From JABCPE02 sp963530895 (GTDB lineage: Bacteria > Bacteroidota > Bacteroidia > Flavobacteriales > Weeksellaceae): DNA of 23,139 bases. Below the pieces are notes generated by a model. That model made no database searches and was not told the origin of the DNA. It saw nothing but the letters and a program-made list of their open reading frames with translations. This document shows, in pieces, positions 22,128 through 23,139 of this stretch. Where the stretch lies: NCBI GenBank assembly GCA_963530895.1, contig CAUSFO010000019.1, forward strand, positions 1-23,139, written 5' to 3'. The position numbers and the translations under genes were made by a program. The stretch's first letter is position 1. Each line of letters opens with the position of its first letter.

Positions 22128-23135
22128 TTATTTCTCTTTATTCTTAATAGCTTCGGTTATTTTCTGGCTAAGTTCTTCGGTGAGTTCTGGATTGTCTTTC
22201 AGAAGTTCTTTCACCGCATCTCTACCTTGCCCTAGTTTAGTATCTCCATAGCTGAACCATGAGCCGCTTTTCTTAATCACATCATAGTCTACACCAAGGT
22301 CTAATATTTCTCCAATTTTAGAAACTCCCTCGCCATACATAATGTCAAATTCTGCCTGTCTGAAAGGTGGCGCTACTTTATTTTTCACCACTTTTACTTT
22401 TACTCGGCTTCCTACGGCTTCATCGCCTACCTTTATCGGTGTGCTGGCTTTTCTGATGTCTATTCTTACAGAAGCGTAGAATTTAAGGGCATTCCCACCA
22501 GTAGTCGTTTCTGGGTTACCAAACATCACACCTATTTTCTCTCTCAACTGGTTGATGAAAATCACAGTACATTTGGTTTTATTGATAGTTCCTGTAAGTT
22601 TTCTCAATGCTTGAGACATCAGCCTAGCGTGTAGTCCCATTTTGGAATCTCCCATATCGCCGTCTATTTCAGCCTTTGGAGTAAGAGCCGCCACAGAGTC
22701 TATTACTACGATGTCTATCGCACCAGAACGGATGAGGTTATCCGCGATTTCAAGGGCTTGCTCTCCATTGTCTGGCTGGGAAATAATAAGGTTTTCTAAA
22801 TCAATTCCTAATTTTGCAGCATAACTTCTGTCAAAGGCATGCTCTGCATCTATGAAAGCTGCTATTCCTCCTGCTTTTTGGGCTTCGGCAATGGCGTGTA
22901 GTGTAAGGGTAGTTTTCCCTGATGATTCAGGCCCGAAAATCTCTATTACTCTTCCTCGTGGATATCCACCTACACCTAGGGCGATATCCAGTCCCAAAGA
23001 ACCAGACGGAATTACTTCTATTGTATCATCTACTGCGCTGTCTCCCAGCTTCATTACAGTTCCTTTTCCATAGGTCTTGTCCATTTTTTCTAGGACCAGA
23101 CTCAGTGCTTTTTTCTTATCTTCTAAATTACTCAT
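22128..23135 (-). CDS. recA: Recombinase RecA
   Basis: 335 residues, complete; the ATG (complement of 23133-23135) is four bases from the window edge, so the promoter is outside. RecA forms filaments on single-stranded DNA, drives strand exchange and triggers LexA cleavage. Walker A is GPESSGKT (68-75), the catalytic Glu is Glu98 in FIDAEHAFD, Walker B is IDIVVIDSVAAL, loop 2 contains GNPETTTGGNALKFYAS, and FINQLREKIGVMFG is conserved. The C-terminal tail is short and mixed in charge (KITEAIKNKEK) compared with the acidic tail of E. coli RecA. Confidence 0.98.
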   Translation of the reverse strand: MSNLEDKKKALSLVLEKMDKTYGKGTVMKLGDSAVDDTIEVIPSGSLGLDIALGVGGYPRGRVIEIFGPESSGKTTLTLHAIAEAQKAGGIAAFIDAEHAFDRSYAAKLGIDLENLIISQPDNGEQALEIADNLIRSGAIDIVVIDSVAALTPKAEIDGDMGDSKMGLHARLMSQALRKLTGTINKTKCTVIFINQLREKIGVMFGNPETTTGGNALKFYASVRIDIRKASTPIKVGDEAVGSRVKVKVVKNKVAPPFRQAEFDIMYGEGVSKIGEILDLGVDYDVIKKSGSWFSYGDTKLGQGRDAVKELLKDNPELTEELSQKITEAIKNKEK

Positions 23136-23139
23136 CTTC

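Overview
This 23.1 kb window looks like an ordinary chromosomal stretch from a flavobacterium, most likely of the Weeksellaceae (Chryseobacterium / Riemerella / Bergeyella group). The evidence is AT-rich DNA, Bacteroidota-type promoters (TTTG, a spacer of about 19-20 bases, then TAnnTTTG) in front of many genes, weak A-rich ribosome binding sites, a SusC/SusD outer-membrane import pair, an OmpA-type protein with thrombospondin type 3 repeats, and housekeeping proteins with flavobacterial features. The family is an inference; I cannot name the genus. No rRNA, tRNA, insertion sequence, phage gene or CRISPR array was seen.

Layout. Positions 1-164 hold the start of a lipoprotein gene that runs off the left edge. 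A YbiT-type ABC-F ATPase (328-1953, minus) is transcribed away from asnA-smpB (2001-3511, plus). Next come a highly expressed OmpA-family protein (3601-5076), a YebC/TACO1-family protein (5178-5918) and the ribosome-associated GTPase HflX (6005-7219). A minus-strand block follows: dnaJ, grpE, sufS, a universal stress protein, a DnaQ-like exonuclease and pssA (12421 down to 7297). On the plus strand are then a membrane sulfatase / LTA-synthase-like enzyme (12526-14451) and a secreted DUF2147 protein (14590-15006). Positions 15102-15540 form a regulatory leader, followed by susC (15586-18531), susD (18545-20026), a small lipoprotein (20130-20594), an ECF sigma factor with a four-helix membrane partner (20911-22039), and recA on the minus strand up to the right edge.

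The most interesting part is the leader in front of susC-susD. It has two tandem modules. Each has a 32-37 codon ORF with a dense methionine cluster, then a conserved CCGCAGTTTTTGTGAT element, then a Rho-independent terminator. In module 1 that 16-base element can pair at 15 of 16 positions with sequence that includes the left arm of the terminator, so antiterminator and terminator exclude each other. The last Met codon of the cluster starts 18-20 bases before the element in both modules, as a classical ribosome-stalling attenuator would need. I infer that this SusCD importer is controlled by methionine (or Met-tRNA) supply, probably to take up peptides or a sulfur source; a metal-responsive leader peptide is an alternative.

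Other notable points: the ABC-F protein seems to keep only one of its two ATP sites; DnaJ keeps only one of the two zinc centres; hflX and pssA look leaderless, with the same four bases between promoter and ATG; two promoters use the tail of the preceding terminator as their -33 region; and an 18-bp perfect palindrome lies before the DUF2147 gene.
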